A DNA stretch of 64,000 bases. Origin: Brachyhypopomus gauderio (taxonomy: Eukaryota; Chordata; Actinopteri; Gymnotiformes; Hypopomidae). The position numbers were made by a program, and so were the translations under genes. Positions 1 through 31,626 of this stretch are shown piece after piece (within the stretch, counting starts at the first letter, position 1; the number at the start of each line of letters is the position of its first letter). The notes below the pieces were generated by a model. It did not search any database. It saw only the letters and a program-made list of their open reading frames with translations, and was not told the DNA's origin. The DNA is taken from assembly GCF_052324685.1 (NCBI RefSeq), contig NC_135225.1:4664129-4728128 (forward strand), given 5' to 3'.

Positions 1-15
1 ACTTTGCTTTCCCAG

Positions 16-19634
<19,619 letters not shown>

Positions 19635-22600
19635 ATGAGTGTTGTTTGGGAACGACAGCGGAGTGCTCGTCGTTTAGAATGGCTGAGCAGTTGCCGGGCG
19701 ACTTGGTTGATAGTAATCACACACACACACACCAAGCCTGGGCTGTTTCGGGGTTGTTATGATCATTTGCTGCACTTCTTTATTATTAAATATGGCAGTG
19801 GAAGCACACACCACATATTGTCATCAGCTGTGGTTGTGTCCTGATTTCATTCCCTACAAGAGCTTGTAGAAATTTGTCTTGAATATATAGCCAGTTAAAT
19901 AGTGAAACAATATTCCTATAAATTATTTCCTCATACTTGATTTTTGAAAATGCTTGTTATATTGGAGGCACAACTTCAAACATTAAAAATTCAGATGCTA
20001 TGATATTGAATTTGAAAATTTGAATATAAAACCCCAAATACTATAATACTGGTGTTATTTAAATGTTAACAAAGAACAACAAATATATGTTTATGGTCAA
20101 GTAAGGCACAGAGAAGTGTATATTGAGGGTTTTAAACCCAGATTCTGCCTAACACACAACATTGTATAAGACACCATAATTTGAAATGCTGTCATTGTAA
20201 AGAACTAGCTTTAAGACAGACATTCATAGAACTGAAAACCTGACAAAAGTGCCTTTTTAGTTTTAGAACAGCTTTTGCAGTCTCACTGAGGTAAACGAAA
20301 TGGTTAACTCAAAGACACACGGGTGAATAAACTGTATGAGATTAGCAACAGAGCTTTCCTGTTAGTGTTTATGGCATCCCACACCTGAGGAGAATTGTTC
20401 ACTGTTCTATTCGTAGCACAAGGAATTAGAACCATAAATCAGAAGAACCCTGGGCCCAAAGACTATTAGAGGTCTCAGGATCAATTAGAGCGCACGGATC
20501 CTGCCAATGTCCCAAAATATACTTGTTACATATTGTTGAACTAAAACAGAATTCCATGGCAAAGTTTTGGTTTTTATCTTTTGGTCTATGTTTTAGTTTT
20601 TAGATTTTTTTAGTAATATTGTTCTGATTCATTCTGCTCATCTGTTCCATTGACATCTTGGTTTAATAAAATATGACACTAAAATGATTTGATTCTCTTA
20701 TGGTGAATGAGCACATGTAAGCTAATATTTCCCACTTGTACTGCTATATTGTTATAATTTTTATTCCCTAGTGTGAAGAGATATAAAACCAGTATTCACA
20801 CACACTACTGATACATACTTAGAGACTGTGTATTTTAAATCTCCAAAGAATATTACTATTACCATATTAAGAGATATTTCAAAAATCTTATTATACTGTA
20901 GTCATTTTTGCAAATAAAAAGAATGAGTTCCTCGTGCATGTGTTTCTTTCAGGCAAAACATTTAATTAGTGCTTCTTGAATTTAGAAATCTGATGAGAAA
21001 GAACAAACCCAACAGACTGCAGCAAACTGGGAGGTGTATACGCGTTGTGGACGGACGCTGGTTTCCCTTCACGCCTTGATGGAAATGGTTGCGGTTTTGC
21101 TAAAGCTACACTGTCGCTGATGCATTTCAGGGGCGAAACATAAACAGGGTCCGGCGGGCCAAGCCCGTGTGTGTGTGGAGCAGTGTGGCGGCACTCAGCT
21201 TTTACTGCTGAGTAAACACAGCCTCTCCCAGGGACTTGTGGGACAGCAGGGACAGCCCAGCTAAGCCACGCTCGCCAGCAGGGACATTTGAAATTCCAAA
21301 ACCCAGCCGAAATCAAAACCTCCAGGTCGCTAATTTACTATTTCAGGTCTTATTTTTCTTAGTTAGAGCTGCTGTGGTGACATTTTCAGTGTTGCTTTAT
21401 GGGTGTGGACTGGGGTTTATATTATTATAAATTATTATTATTATTATATTTTTATATCTTTATTTTATTTTTTGGAAAAAAGAGCCCAGACTCTGTGTGT
21501 ATTAATGCAGCTCATCTCTGGCCTACACACATTCAGATACATTCTGCTGGAACCTCATTGGGCCATCTGGAATTCATTAATGCCTGTTCCCATTAAAACC
21601 AAGTCCACATGTTCTCATTTAGTTTGTCTCAATAATGCCACTGTGGAATTAACACAATGCACATTGTTTATATTAAGAGAGCCCGGTGTGTGTGTATGTG
21701 TGTGTTATTTTTTGGTAATTTAATTGCAGTATTGAGTATTTCGATTTTTTTCTAGTTTTAATATTTCTAATATTATTGTTTCATTACAGCCAATTAAGCA
21801 ACAATGTAAACAAATTCCATCCAGACCAGAAGGCACTCAGCATACCCTACATTCACCCTCAGTGAGCTCATGTGCTGTTTCTGAGGCGTATAATTCAAAA
21901 CGGACAGTGCAGATTCTCCCGTTCTGGGTTAAGTAGGGAGGGTGGGTGTACTAATGAACTAAAGTGATTTGGCATAGCACATTTTGAAAAAGCCCAGTGA
22001 TTTATACCCCATGGAAAGTGTAGAAATGATCTCACAGCCTCCTGTGTAGAAATGATCTCACAGCCTCCTACAGGTTCACAGCATCGGCAGACATGACTGT
22101 TTCGTAAAATGTTGTAAAAAAAAATTATCAACAAATGATTGGGGTTTTACCTACCCTATACCACTCCATTCTCCACTCTATGCTTACTGCGTTTTAAAGA
22201 TTACAGCTCGATTGGATTTGCCACTTACATGACAACTATTTAGAGCATTACAAATGTAAATTTTATTTACTAATCCATTCACTTATCCGTTATTTACCAT
22301 TTAATTAAAAAAACACCAATGTTGTTTTAGCCACAGACAACACAGATATATAGAATGCAGAGTAATGCCCAAAGTTCAGTTTAATGGCCAACCAATGGAT
22401 GTCTGAGAGCATCCAGAGACCAATTTACTAACCAAGGACGTGTCGGCTACAAGCAGCTGGAGGTTCGCTTGTGCGGCGCTCCGTCTAGCTCCTGAGAACA
22501 TGAGGAGAACGGCTGATGGAGGAAGCAGAGAAAAGTCTGAGCGGGTCTCTCTCCGCCTGTGGCTCTGTGGCTCTGGGACGGGTGATGACGGAGTGGGCCG

Positions 22601-23585
22601 GCGGGTAAGTGATGGGGGCCTCCACCTGCACCGGGTCGGCTGTGCGGCCTGCGGTTTGAGAGCCGCTCCCAGAGGTCGCACAAGTGCATACCACCGTGTC
22701 AACGAGGCACGGGTTCATAATAGCAGCTTACAGAAGGGCCATCTTTAAGAATATGCTGCACAATCTTACTCATACAACTAAGCATGCTGTGATTTGGACT
22801 GAAGGCTGAAAAACTGTCACATTCCAGCTGCTTCCTTGCCAACATTACACAGTTGGGCTTGAAGACTTCAGCTATTCAGTCACAGAATGGTATCTACTCT
22901 AGCAGGAAAAAAAAGAGTCCAAGCTGAAGTGCCTTGGGAAGAGAAAGTGACCAAACTTCAAACACTAGCAGATCAGCTCCAAGCCTGTGGTGGGCACAGG
23001 GAATCATATGCTAATCAAAAAATCTCTGTACTCGTTGTACTACAAGCTAGTGAATAAGGGCTCCTGGCAGTTACCTCTGAAAGGTGCCCCAGTGAATGGG
23101 GGCCCAGCGGAAGGTCTGGCCGTCTGAGTCAGTGTGGTGCAGCTGGCTGCAGAGCTTGTGTGTTTGTTTTTGACGTGGCCCTTTGTACAAGTGCTCCCCT
23201 TGGCGTCTCTCTGGTGACAGAGTAGAGCCATTCATGGGCCGCCTGAAAAGGACTTGGGCTTTGCCATATTACAGCGACAACACCACAGGGACAAAAGCCA
23301 CTATAGGAAAGTCAAGAAAAGCCAATTATGATGAGCCAGTCTTGTAAGTTCGGTTGTAATTATGTGGTGTTTGCAAGAGACCTCCAGGTGGCTTTTATTC
23401 TCTGTCTTGTGCAACACTGTTGATTATGAATTTCAGCCAAGAGCACCTGATTTAGGGAGTCACTCTGAATTCATACCTTTACTCAAGGTATTCTATGAAC
23501 TATTTGACCTATGCTTTCTATACAGAGGAAATGGGTCATATATTGGATCAATACATTTACGAGAAGATACACAGTTCTTTCTGCT
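19635..23585. other. 3' UTR and intergenic sequence
   Basis: No supported gene. AT-rich sequence with a 27-bp direct duplication near 22020-22075 (core GTAGAAATGATCTCACAGCC). Open frames near 22,400-22,750 lack splice sites and family similarity that I can see. Confidence 0.5.
19785..19790 (+). promoter_or_regulatory. Candidate poly(A) signal of the phosphatase gene
   Basis: ATTAAA 151 bases after the stop codon. An alternative AATAAA lies at 20665-20670. Assignment is by position only. Confidence 0.45.
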
Positions 23586-24366
23586 AAACCATTATGGAAG
23601 TTTTTCTGTCTCAATATTAAAATGAAAATGTAATGCGCATTTGCATTTACATGTTCTACTCATACAAGCAACTTTGAGCTCAAAATTCAAATTCAAATGC
23701 AATAACTCCATTTTCATTTGCAATTGTTCCACTCATACAAGCAACTTTGAGCTCAAAATTCTAATTCAAATGCAATAACTCCATTTACATTTGCAATGTG
23801 ATGGACATCCATTCACATTTCATTTACACATACATTTTGATGCTTTATATGTGTCTTTATTGAAATGAAAATGTATTTCCCGATTTGAATTATCAAGTTC
23901 ATGTGATCATGCAAAGGTTGTATCAAAATTATAATTAAAATGCTATTCGCTTAATATGCTTTGCATTTCGTGATAACACGTTTGAAACGTAATTTTCAAC
24001 CTCACCACCACGCTAAAAAGATGTCAATATTCAAACCTTAATGGAGAAATAGCGCCACCCCTGTTTGCAATAACATTACGATACCAACAGCGCTAAAACT
24101 GTGTCAAAATGCATCTTGAAAATGCAATCCGAGCAGATTGCATTTTCATTTCCATGGTCTTCCACTATAGTCAAATTATAGTCAAATTAGATCCCATCAG
24201 CCTTCCAATCAGATTCCACCTCCCTCCACTTTATTCAGCCAATCGGGTTCCCCTTTCCACCTCAGGGAGCCAATCAGGACGGGACTAAAGCACGCTCAGC
24301 ACAGAGCCATATAGTTTCTGGCTCTGCAGTACAGGCGAGTTTTTGGTCTTGATTTATGATCCCTAA

Positions 24367-24951
24367 TGCCTGGTTCACACTGCACGACTTTTCAGTCGTC
24401 AGGTTTTTGTGCCGTTCGCACTACACTGGTTGTGCTGTAATCGCGAGTCTTTCAGTTGTTGTGGCTTTCACACTACATGACTGATCGGTGACGCGGGCTC
24501 ACGAATTACACGACTGGGGAATCGCCGACTCATCTGGCTGCCGTCCAAAAACACGAGAACACGAAAACGAAACTCGTGAAAACCAGCAACACCACTTAAA
24601 GAATAAAACAATGTACATGTACTCCACATTTTCGTTATTATTATTATTTTAGTCCCATAGTCCCAAGTTGCCAGAATTATTTCATCTCTCCGTTGCAGTG
24701 AACATAGTTATAATCAATCGCACTACTGGGCTAGATATTAAACACGCTAGATATTAAACATGCTAGATATCTGCCGGTCGTCTGCGATGAGTCGGCGACC
24801 ACTCGGCGAGCGTCTTTCAGCAGTTCACACTACACTGAGCGAGCGACGAGTGATCGCCGATTTGCCTCCGACCACAGTTTCTGTCGGCGATCTACAAAAA
24901 ACAGTCGGCGACTGAAAAACCAGCCTAAAATCGTGTAGTGTGAACCGGGCA
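24367..24951. mobile_element. Harbinger-like MITE nested inside the foldback element
   Basis: Ends TGCCTGGTTCACACT and AGTGTGAACCGGGCA are imperfect inverted repeats, continuing inward with GCACGACTTTTCAGTCG at the left and GACTGAAAAACCAGCC / TCGTGTAGTG at the right. The 3-bp flanks are TAA (24364-24366) and TAA (24952-24954), the target-site duplication of PIF/Harbinger elements. Non-coding, 585 bp. It sits in the interior of the 2.85-kb foldback and therefore inserted after it. Confidence 0.75.
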
Positions 24952-24954
24952 TAA

Positions 24955-25185
24955 GGTGTAGTTTGAGACCTAGGCAAACTATAACGTAGAGGAAAAGAAC
25001 TCGTACGAAAGACAGACCAAAGAATAAAAACGTACACAATCTATGAACCCCAAAGGTATAGTCTGAGACTAGGGAAAGGAATGAAACGTAGACGACGGAA
25101 GCTTATACTAAGGACTTACCAAGGCATGAAAACATAAGGACCACTCGACTCAAATAAGGACAATCTATGAACCCACAATGTGTAG
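24955..25185. repeat. Degenerate tandem repeats inside the foldback element
   Basis: Two-plus copies of a unit of about 123 bp, each ending CAATCTATGAACCC (at 25037 and 25161) and containing variants of a 'tagt(t/c)tgagac(c)tagg' motif and 'accaa(a)g(g/a)(c)at'. Resembles internal repeats of non-autonomous DNA transposons. No coding frame. Confidence 0.5.
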
Positions 25186-26990
25186 TATGGAGTGAGATTG
25201 CGGTCTTTAATATGAGAGCGCAAAGATAAGATTCAATCAAGCAAGTCAGACACACTGAGCACGCAAAATCAAGAAAACCGAGCGCTGTTAAGTGCGCTCA
25301 CTTCCCTGTTTTTAGTGCGCGTTTCAGTTTTTTGCTCGCTTCTAAAATTTCTGCTCGCGTCATGATTACAAGTACGTTAAAGATCAAAGCTTGGTAGAGG
25401 ATTACCTGCGGGTTCAGGTAATTATGCCGCGTCTGTGGCATTAACCACACTAAACAGGGACGCTGGGGGATTCTAGATAACATCACTCATCGAGGCATTA
25501 CCGCTTTATAACTTTAAAAATACGACAGCACAAATGTTTATTTAAATAAACCAGCATTAACGAGCAGAAATGGTTTTCTGTTTCTGATCACACGAGACCC
25601 TTCACGGAGGTCGGCCGTACCGCCGTAGTTTGAGGCACACAGCTGCTCTACCACAGTGCTCAATTTGGCAATAACAGTCACATCAGCGCCAGATAAGGCT
25701 GATATGTCTGCCACTTGATCGATTAACATTTCACACTAATGTAGTGTAAATTCACCATAAGGACTCGTCTGCTACCCTTTGAATTAATCTAATGAGCGCT
25801 TCTGTGACCATGTCTAAAAAAACTCGCCTGTACTGCTGCGCTGTAGTCCCGTCCTGATTGGCTGCCCGCTGTGGAAAGCTGTGGAACCTGATTGGCTGAA
25901 TAAGGTGAAACCGTGGAATCTAATTTGACTATAATTTGACTATAGTGGAAGACCATGGAAATGAAAATGCAATCTGCTCGGATTGCACTTTCAAAATGCA
26001 TTTTGACACAGTTTTAGCGCTGTTGGTATCGTAATGTTAGTGCAAACAGGAGAGGCGCTATTTCTCCATTATCGTTTGAATATTGACATCTTTTTAGCGT
26101 GGTGGTGAGGTTGAAAATTACGTTTCAAACGTGTTATCACGAAATGCAAAGCATATTAAGCGAATAGCATTTTAATTATAATTTTGATACAACCTTTGCA
26201 TGATCACATGAATTTGATAATTCAAATCGGGAAATTTTTTTTCATTTCAATAAAGACACAAATAAAGCATCAAAATGTATGTGTAAATGAAATATGAATA
26301 GACGTCTATCACATTGCAAATGTAAATGGAATTATTGCATTTGAATTTGAATTTTGAGCTCAAAGTTGCTTGTATGAGTGGAACATGTAAATGCAAATAC
26401 GTATTACATTTTCATTTGAATATTGACACAGAATAACTTCCATAAACCATATTCCAAAGGATGTTTCTATACTTGTCAGCAGTGACCTAAACAGATCCAT
26501 AGACAGCAATAAGCAACAAAGCATTCTTGTTCAGCGTTTATCCAATTAAAGATGCAGCACATCTGAGCCTCTGGATCCCAGACGAGTAACTCAATCCTCA
26601 TATATTAGGTTATGCCAAGAGTCCAATAAGTGAAAGCAGACATGACTAATTCAGTGACTTGGGAGGTAAACTGAAGCATCTATCTGGAAGCCAAATTTTG
26701 TCTACATCTTATTAAAGAGTTTAGTTCTTCTCCAAGGTCATGTAAAATCAATGAAATAAGCCAAAAATGATTCTGAAAACCACTTATTAAAGGTCCCTCT
26801 CTGGTGGTCAAACGTTTTTATGCCATTCATTGAGAAACTGCTCTAAAGACAAAACTGGCCGTCTGTAGGCTGAATGGAGTAGCTTTTGCCATTGGGGATA
26901 TTTTTCACAACTAAGCTTGCCAAAAGAGGTGAGGCCAAGCTCGTGAAATGTGAATGGTGTGGCAGCTGTGGGAGCTAGTGTCGCTTATGG

Positions 26991-27115
26991 GAAAGATCTG
27001 TGGATTTGGGCTTAGGAAAGATCTGTGGATTGGGGATTAGGAACAGTCTGTGGAATAGGGCGTAGGAAAGGTCTGTGGATTGGGGCTTTAGAAAGCTTTG
27101 CAGATTGGGGCTTGT
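26991..27115. repeat. 25-bp tandem repeat, five copies
   Basis: Units begin at 26991, 27016, 27041, 27066 and 27091 with consensus GAAAGRTCTGTGGATTGGGG plus CTTAG. The period is exact, divergence increases to the right. No evident function. Confidence 0.7.
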
Positions 27116-29338
27116 ATGCTTGCAAACGTGCCATTCTACTGGCAATATACAACAAACTGTAAGTTCCAGTTTCTGCTCAATGTTCTGCGTGATCCCGGCC
27201 AACAATATGACCTCTCTAGCAGTAACAGACACTGTGTTAAGCTGAATAAAAGTGTCTTCTAAACAACCTTCAAAAATAAATGGTTTGTATTAAAAAATAA
27301 ATCAGAAACTCCAGTGGAGAAAGTGAATCATCTGTTTTCCTGCAGCCTGGACATCAAGTGTCAGCCCATCTTCAGAACTTTGATTTTCCAGCAATTATCA
27401 TAAGTTCTTCCAGACAGGGGGAGACACTGAATGAAGACCAATCGTTAGCAGGACTGTGGGTTGGCACTGTGTTCTCAACTGCAGGTCTGTTAAAATGAAC
27501 ACCTTTATTCCAAGAAGGTTTACCGGTGCTGTGGAACCACACAATGTCAGCTATTTTAAAAAATATTGCCTCACTCTCTCTCACTTGTAGTCCAGACCTA
27601 TGAACTTTCAAATCCCCGTTTAGTGATGATTAGGCTGATGTAATTCCCTGCTGCGCCTCAGACAAATACTGGTTTGCGTGCCTTAGGATTATTAATCAAA
27701 ATTATAACTCATTGTTTTACACAGCCATGTTTAAACAATTTCACATGTGAAATCAACAGACTCCAAGCAGTACTTCCTTTCTTTACTCTATTGTATATTT
27801 TGAGGCAGTTGATCATTTTCCTAGTGAGCAAAGAAAAAGAATTATGACTTTTAAAGTGATATATCTGAAACTCTTTGTAACAGAGTACAAACTCAACTAT
27901 ATACAAGAAAGACCACAGGCAGCATGAATCATGTTCTTGATAGACATGAGTAGTATGTAGTGAAAGCCACTGAGAGGACACGTTGGACAATGGAAGACTT
28001 TCTTCGTAGCCTAGAACATAACCAAACCTGCCAGGCAGAGAGGACGCTGGGGGCATGCTTTAAAAACCCAGACACCAGTTTCATCCAAAGACTATTTACA
28101 AGGAGTAATCAACGGGCTTTGACTTTTATGAAGAAAACTTGGTGACATGTTGTTAATTATCATTTAATTGCTATGTGTTGAAAATAGACTAGCTAATCAG
28201 GACACTGGCTCCTATTTGTTAACTTTCTTGCCGAATCTAAGGGAGAATTAGCACCTGTTTTCAATTATATTTCTGCCGTGTCAAGCTGGAGATACAAAAA
28301 GATAAATCATGTCTTGCATCAAAGAAAATGTGCCTAAATTAGAAAACAGTTATAGCAAGGTACGAGGCACTCAGTCTAACCATGAAGATCGTTTATCTTC
28401 ATCAAAGAGGGCTATCCTTGAGAAACTCAGCAGGGGCATGAAATTGAAAAATGCAGAGAAATGTGATTGTTGGGAGGGATACTAATTCATTACCCTGAAC
28501 ACCAGGAGCCGAGGGAGCCATTTATTTTCATTAATGTAAATTCAAATTATGTCTGTGATTAAAATGTGACTTTGACAGGCAGAAGGGCCTTAATCCAGCA
28601 GACAGGACTGATGAGACCTCTAATTTGGGTCACTTGTTCTCAGCATATGAGCAGTGTGAAAGAACCTCTTTTCCTTACCGCCTTCATTTTGTGCTTGATT
28701 TACCTCTGAGAAATTCAAATTGACAGCCACGGCACACTGAGCGCATCACTCCATCTAGCAAAGACAGCAGTGTCCTACGACAGCTACCGGGAAACACAAA
28801 GAGGCCGCAAAAAATCACTTCAGTCTGAATTCAAAGAGGCCAGACACAGAATCTCCATTTAGAATCTCAGTGACATTTGACAGAACAAAGCTGAGAAGTA
28901 GGTCGCTGTCACGAAGATAACATCATCCAACGCTGAATGCTCGATTCTTCACTCGTCCATCAGGGCATGGCAAAGGGAAGTAGCTTAGCTTTGAGAATGA
29001 TGGCTAACCCTTGCTGACATGGCGGAAAGTGAGTAACTTTATCAGATGTGAGCTGCCATAGGTCATTTGATCAGCAGGCAGACATGACAAATTCACTCCT
29101 TCTGTCTTCATCAGAGAGGACAAAATCCGAGCCTAATGGGGTTTGCCTCAGCATGTGTGAGGGGATGTATTTTCACTATATCAGACGGATATAGTGGAGA
29201 AGTGAGTATGCGCCCTGAGCAAAATTCAAATACCTTTGGATATTCCCTGACATATTCAGCCCTCAAATATCTCTTTAAGGTATGAAAGGACACAAAGCCT
29301 TACAGTCCTATGCTTATGAAAATCGCTATGCAAAAGAG

Positions 29339-29341
<3 letters not shown>

Positions 29342-29409
<68 letters not shown>

Positions 29410-29427
29410 ACACATACACACACACAG
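29342..29427. repeat. (CA)n microsatellite
   Basis: About 40 units with two TACA interruptions near the 3' end. Confidence 0.95.
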
Positions 29428-30236
29428 ACTTCTATGGTATAATTTGCTTTTGCTTCAACTCATTATTAGGTGGATCCTTCAGCCACACTGCCACAGCCCA
29501 GCTGACACAAGCGCCAGGCCAGTCGTGTGACTGGACACTGCCCCGTGTGTCTGGGGTGCTGTGTTGCCGTGCCTCTTATCACCTGCCATAATTTGTAGGT
29601 TCCTGGGTCCTGTAATGAAAGGCTCTTTGTTGGGGTCCAGAGAAAACGCTGCTGCCAATGACATCACCCGAATGGAGGATGGAAGTAGAGAGATTGCCAT
29701 CATCGCTGAGGTAAAAAGGGGGTGATGGCAGGCGATGATTTGTTCAGACTGAAACATGGACTTAAATGTTGCTGTGTCTCCAAAATGTCTCTGAAAACAA
29801 GGTGTACCACAACAGTTTTACCAGTAGGTGTCAGGAGAGGTTACACTGGTGTTCAAAAACTTTGGGATGCTTCATATGAGATATAATCTAATCTAATATA
29901 ATAATAATAATATACAAATTGCATAAAAATGTATATACACATTATACAGTTAAACACAAAAAGTATCTGAACTTTTTAAATGTTAAGCTTTGAGTGACGT
30001 GCCTGTAGAACTCAGACACTCCCAGGTGAGAGTCAGAATGGGACATCAAGAGGAACACACTCATTCATAAATCCTTTTCTTAAACTGGAAACTTACTTGG
30101 CTATAGCAGAGCACATTGAGCTCTGGGAGCAGTGAGATCATGTTAAATTACACTGGTTATTTGTTACTACTGGCAATGACAAGACCAATTTGACTGCATT
30201 TCACATGACACCTATGTATTTTCTGCAAGAAATAAA

Positions 30237-30256
30237 GTGTGTGTGTGTGTGTGTGT

Positions 30257-30323
<67 letters not shown>
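30237..30323. repeat. (GT)n microsatellite
   Basis: About 43 units with one GG interruption. Lies 150 bp from an oppositely oriented (CA)n tract. Confidence 0.95.
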
Positions 30324-30325
<2 letters not shown>

Positions 30326-30471
30326 TATTCCACTGCCACCCCCTCGACAGCATGTAAATATTGTGTAGATATTTGCAATCACACTGCTCAAGTGTTTTAG
30401 CACACTGTAATATTACACCACTGTCAGAAGGGGTTCACAGACAGTGATAATGGAACATGAGAGCTCCATCG

Positions 30472-30472
<1 letters not shown>

Positions 30473-30537
<65 letters not shown>
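30473..30537. repeat. (CA)n microsatellite
   Basis: About 32 units. Together with the preceding (GT)n it makes a potential inverted repeat with a 150-bp loop. Confidence 0.95.
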
Positions 30538-30538
<1 letters not shown>

Positions 30539-31589
30539 CATTCTCTCACACAGCAGCCAAATCCACTCAGATTACTGTATTTCCACATAATTCATCATAG
30601 GACGAATGAAAAGCAAGAACTGTCGCCTCAAGTCTGCAGCTCCAGTTTCGTCCAAATATTAGTCGATAATCACGAGCATCAGCCCGGGTGATTTCTGAGG
30701 GCACGAAGGTTGTTTGAAAAGGGAGCAGAGGAAACGAACTCCAACCGCTGTGGGAGAAGGGAGGAAGGCCACATTGTTTGTACATTTCACCAGCTATTTA
30801 ACTGCGTAACAGCTTACTTGATTCCTACCATCCTGGTTACATTTCACACTTTTTTTGTCTTTGTCCAAAAACAACAGAAATCGGAGCAATCGGAAGGGAA
30901 GAGGGTGATGACGGAAGTCTAGGTGCCGTGTTTGCACATATGGAGTCTCCATCAGTACCCAATGACCAGGTCGTTATATTTCTGAAGCTTCCAAAAGCAA
31001 CGTGCCGTCTGATGTATGCCTCTTCCTCCAACTGCAAACACCAGGGAAGAAGGTATAAATGAAAAGGGCTTTACGCCACTCTGGAAATTTATTTGAACTT
31101 TTCTGTGTTTTTCACCATGGTTGAAAAAATATTTATGCTTAAGAATGGGTCTCATCCTTAAAGAAGGTTATATTACTATTTTTATCATAACATCAGTTTG
31201 ATTGTGGTACCAGTCCTGAGTAAAACAGAATACGCACCACTAAAATCAGAGTTTTCAAACGGCTACCTGTAAAGTTTACAACTCGGCCATATTAAGAACA
31301 ATAGGGATGCTGTGAAATACTGCCTTAGGTAAACAGGGCGTCTGCAGTCCCAGAGAGCAGAGACTTTTACTTGAGAGTAAATGAAGTCACCCCTGCTTTT
31401 TACTGCAGCCATATAAGGTCACTTGCTTTGTGGATCGACTGGGCCTCAAAGCCATGATTAATACCACGCAACAATGAACTCTTACTTGCCTGTGTTTTGA
31501 AGTGTGAAGTTCACAAATTGTTAGCCAGGGTTGAAATATTAAGTTTCCTACCTCTGCCCATACAGCATCTGAAAGGCAGCTGGGAGCTT

Positions 31590-31626
31590 GGGGGGGGTGG
31601 GGGGGGGGGGGGGGGGGGGGGGGGGG
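31590..31626. repeat. G homopolymer
   Basis: Almost pure G with one T interruption. Confidence 0.9.

Larger units (their letters stand above)
23594..26443. mobile_element. Foldback element with very long inverted arms, hAT-like, 2.85 kb
   Basis: The left arm (23594-about 24344) and right arm (about 25815-26443) are inverted copies. Examples: CAAGCAACTTTGAGCTCAAA at the left, its complement TTTGAGCTCAAAGTTGCTTG at 26356-26375, and TACAGGCGAGTTTTT against AAAAACTCGCCTGTA at the inner ends. Termini are ATGGAAG and CTTCCAT. Flanks AAACCATT (23586-23593) and AAACCATA (26444-26451) form an 8-bp duplication with one mismatch, pointing to a hAT-type transposase acting in trans. No transposase frame is present. 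The interior holds a second, nested element and degenerate tandem repeats. Confidence 0.8.

Noticed and set aside
22376..22748. Overlapping open frames on both strands near 22.4-22.7 kb
   Set aside because: GC-rich patch without splice sites or motifs; no frame stands out.
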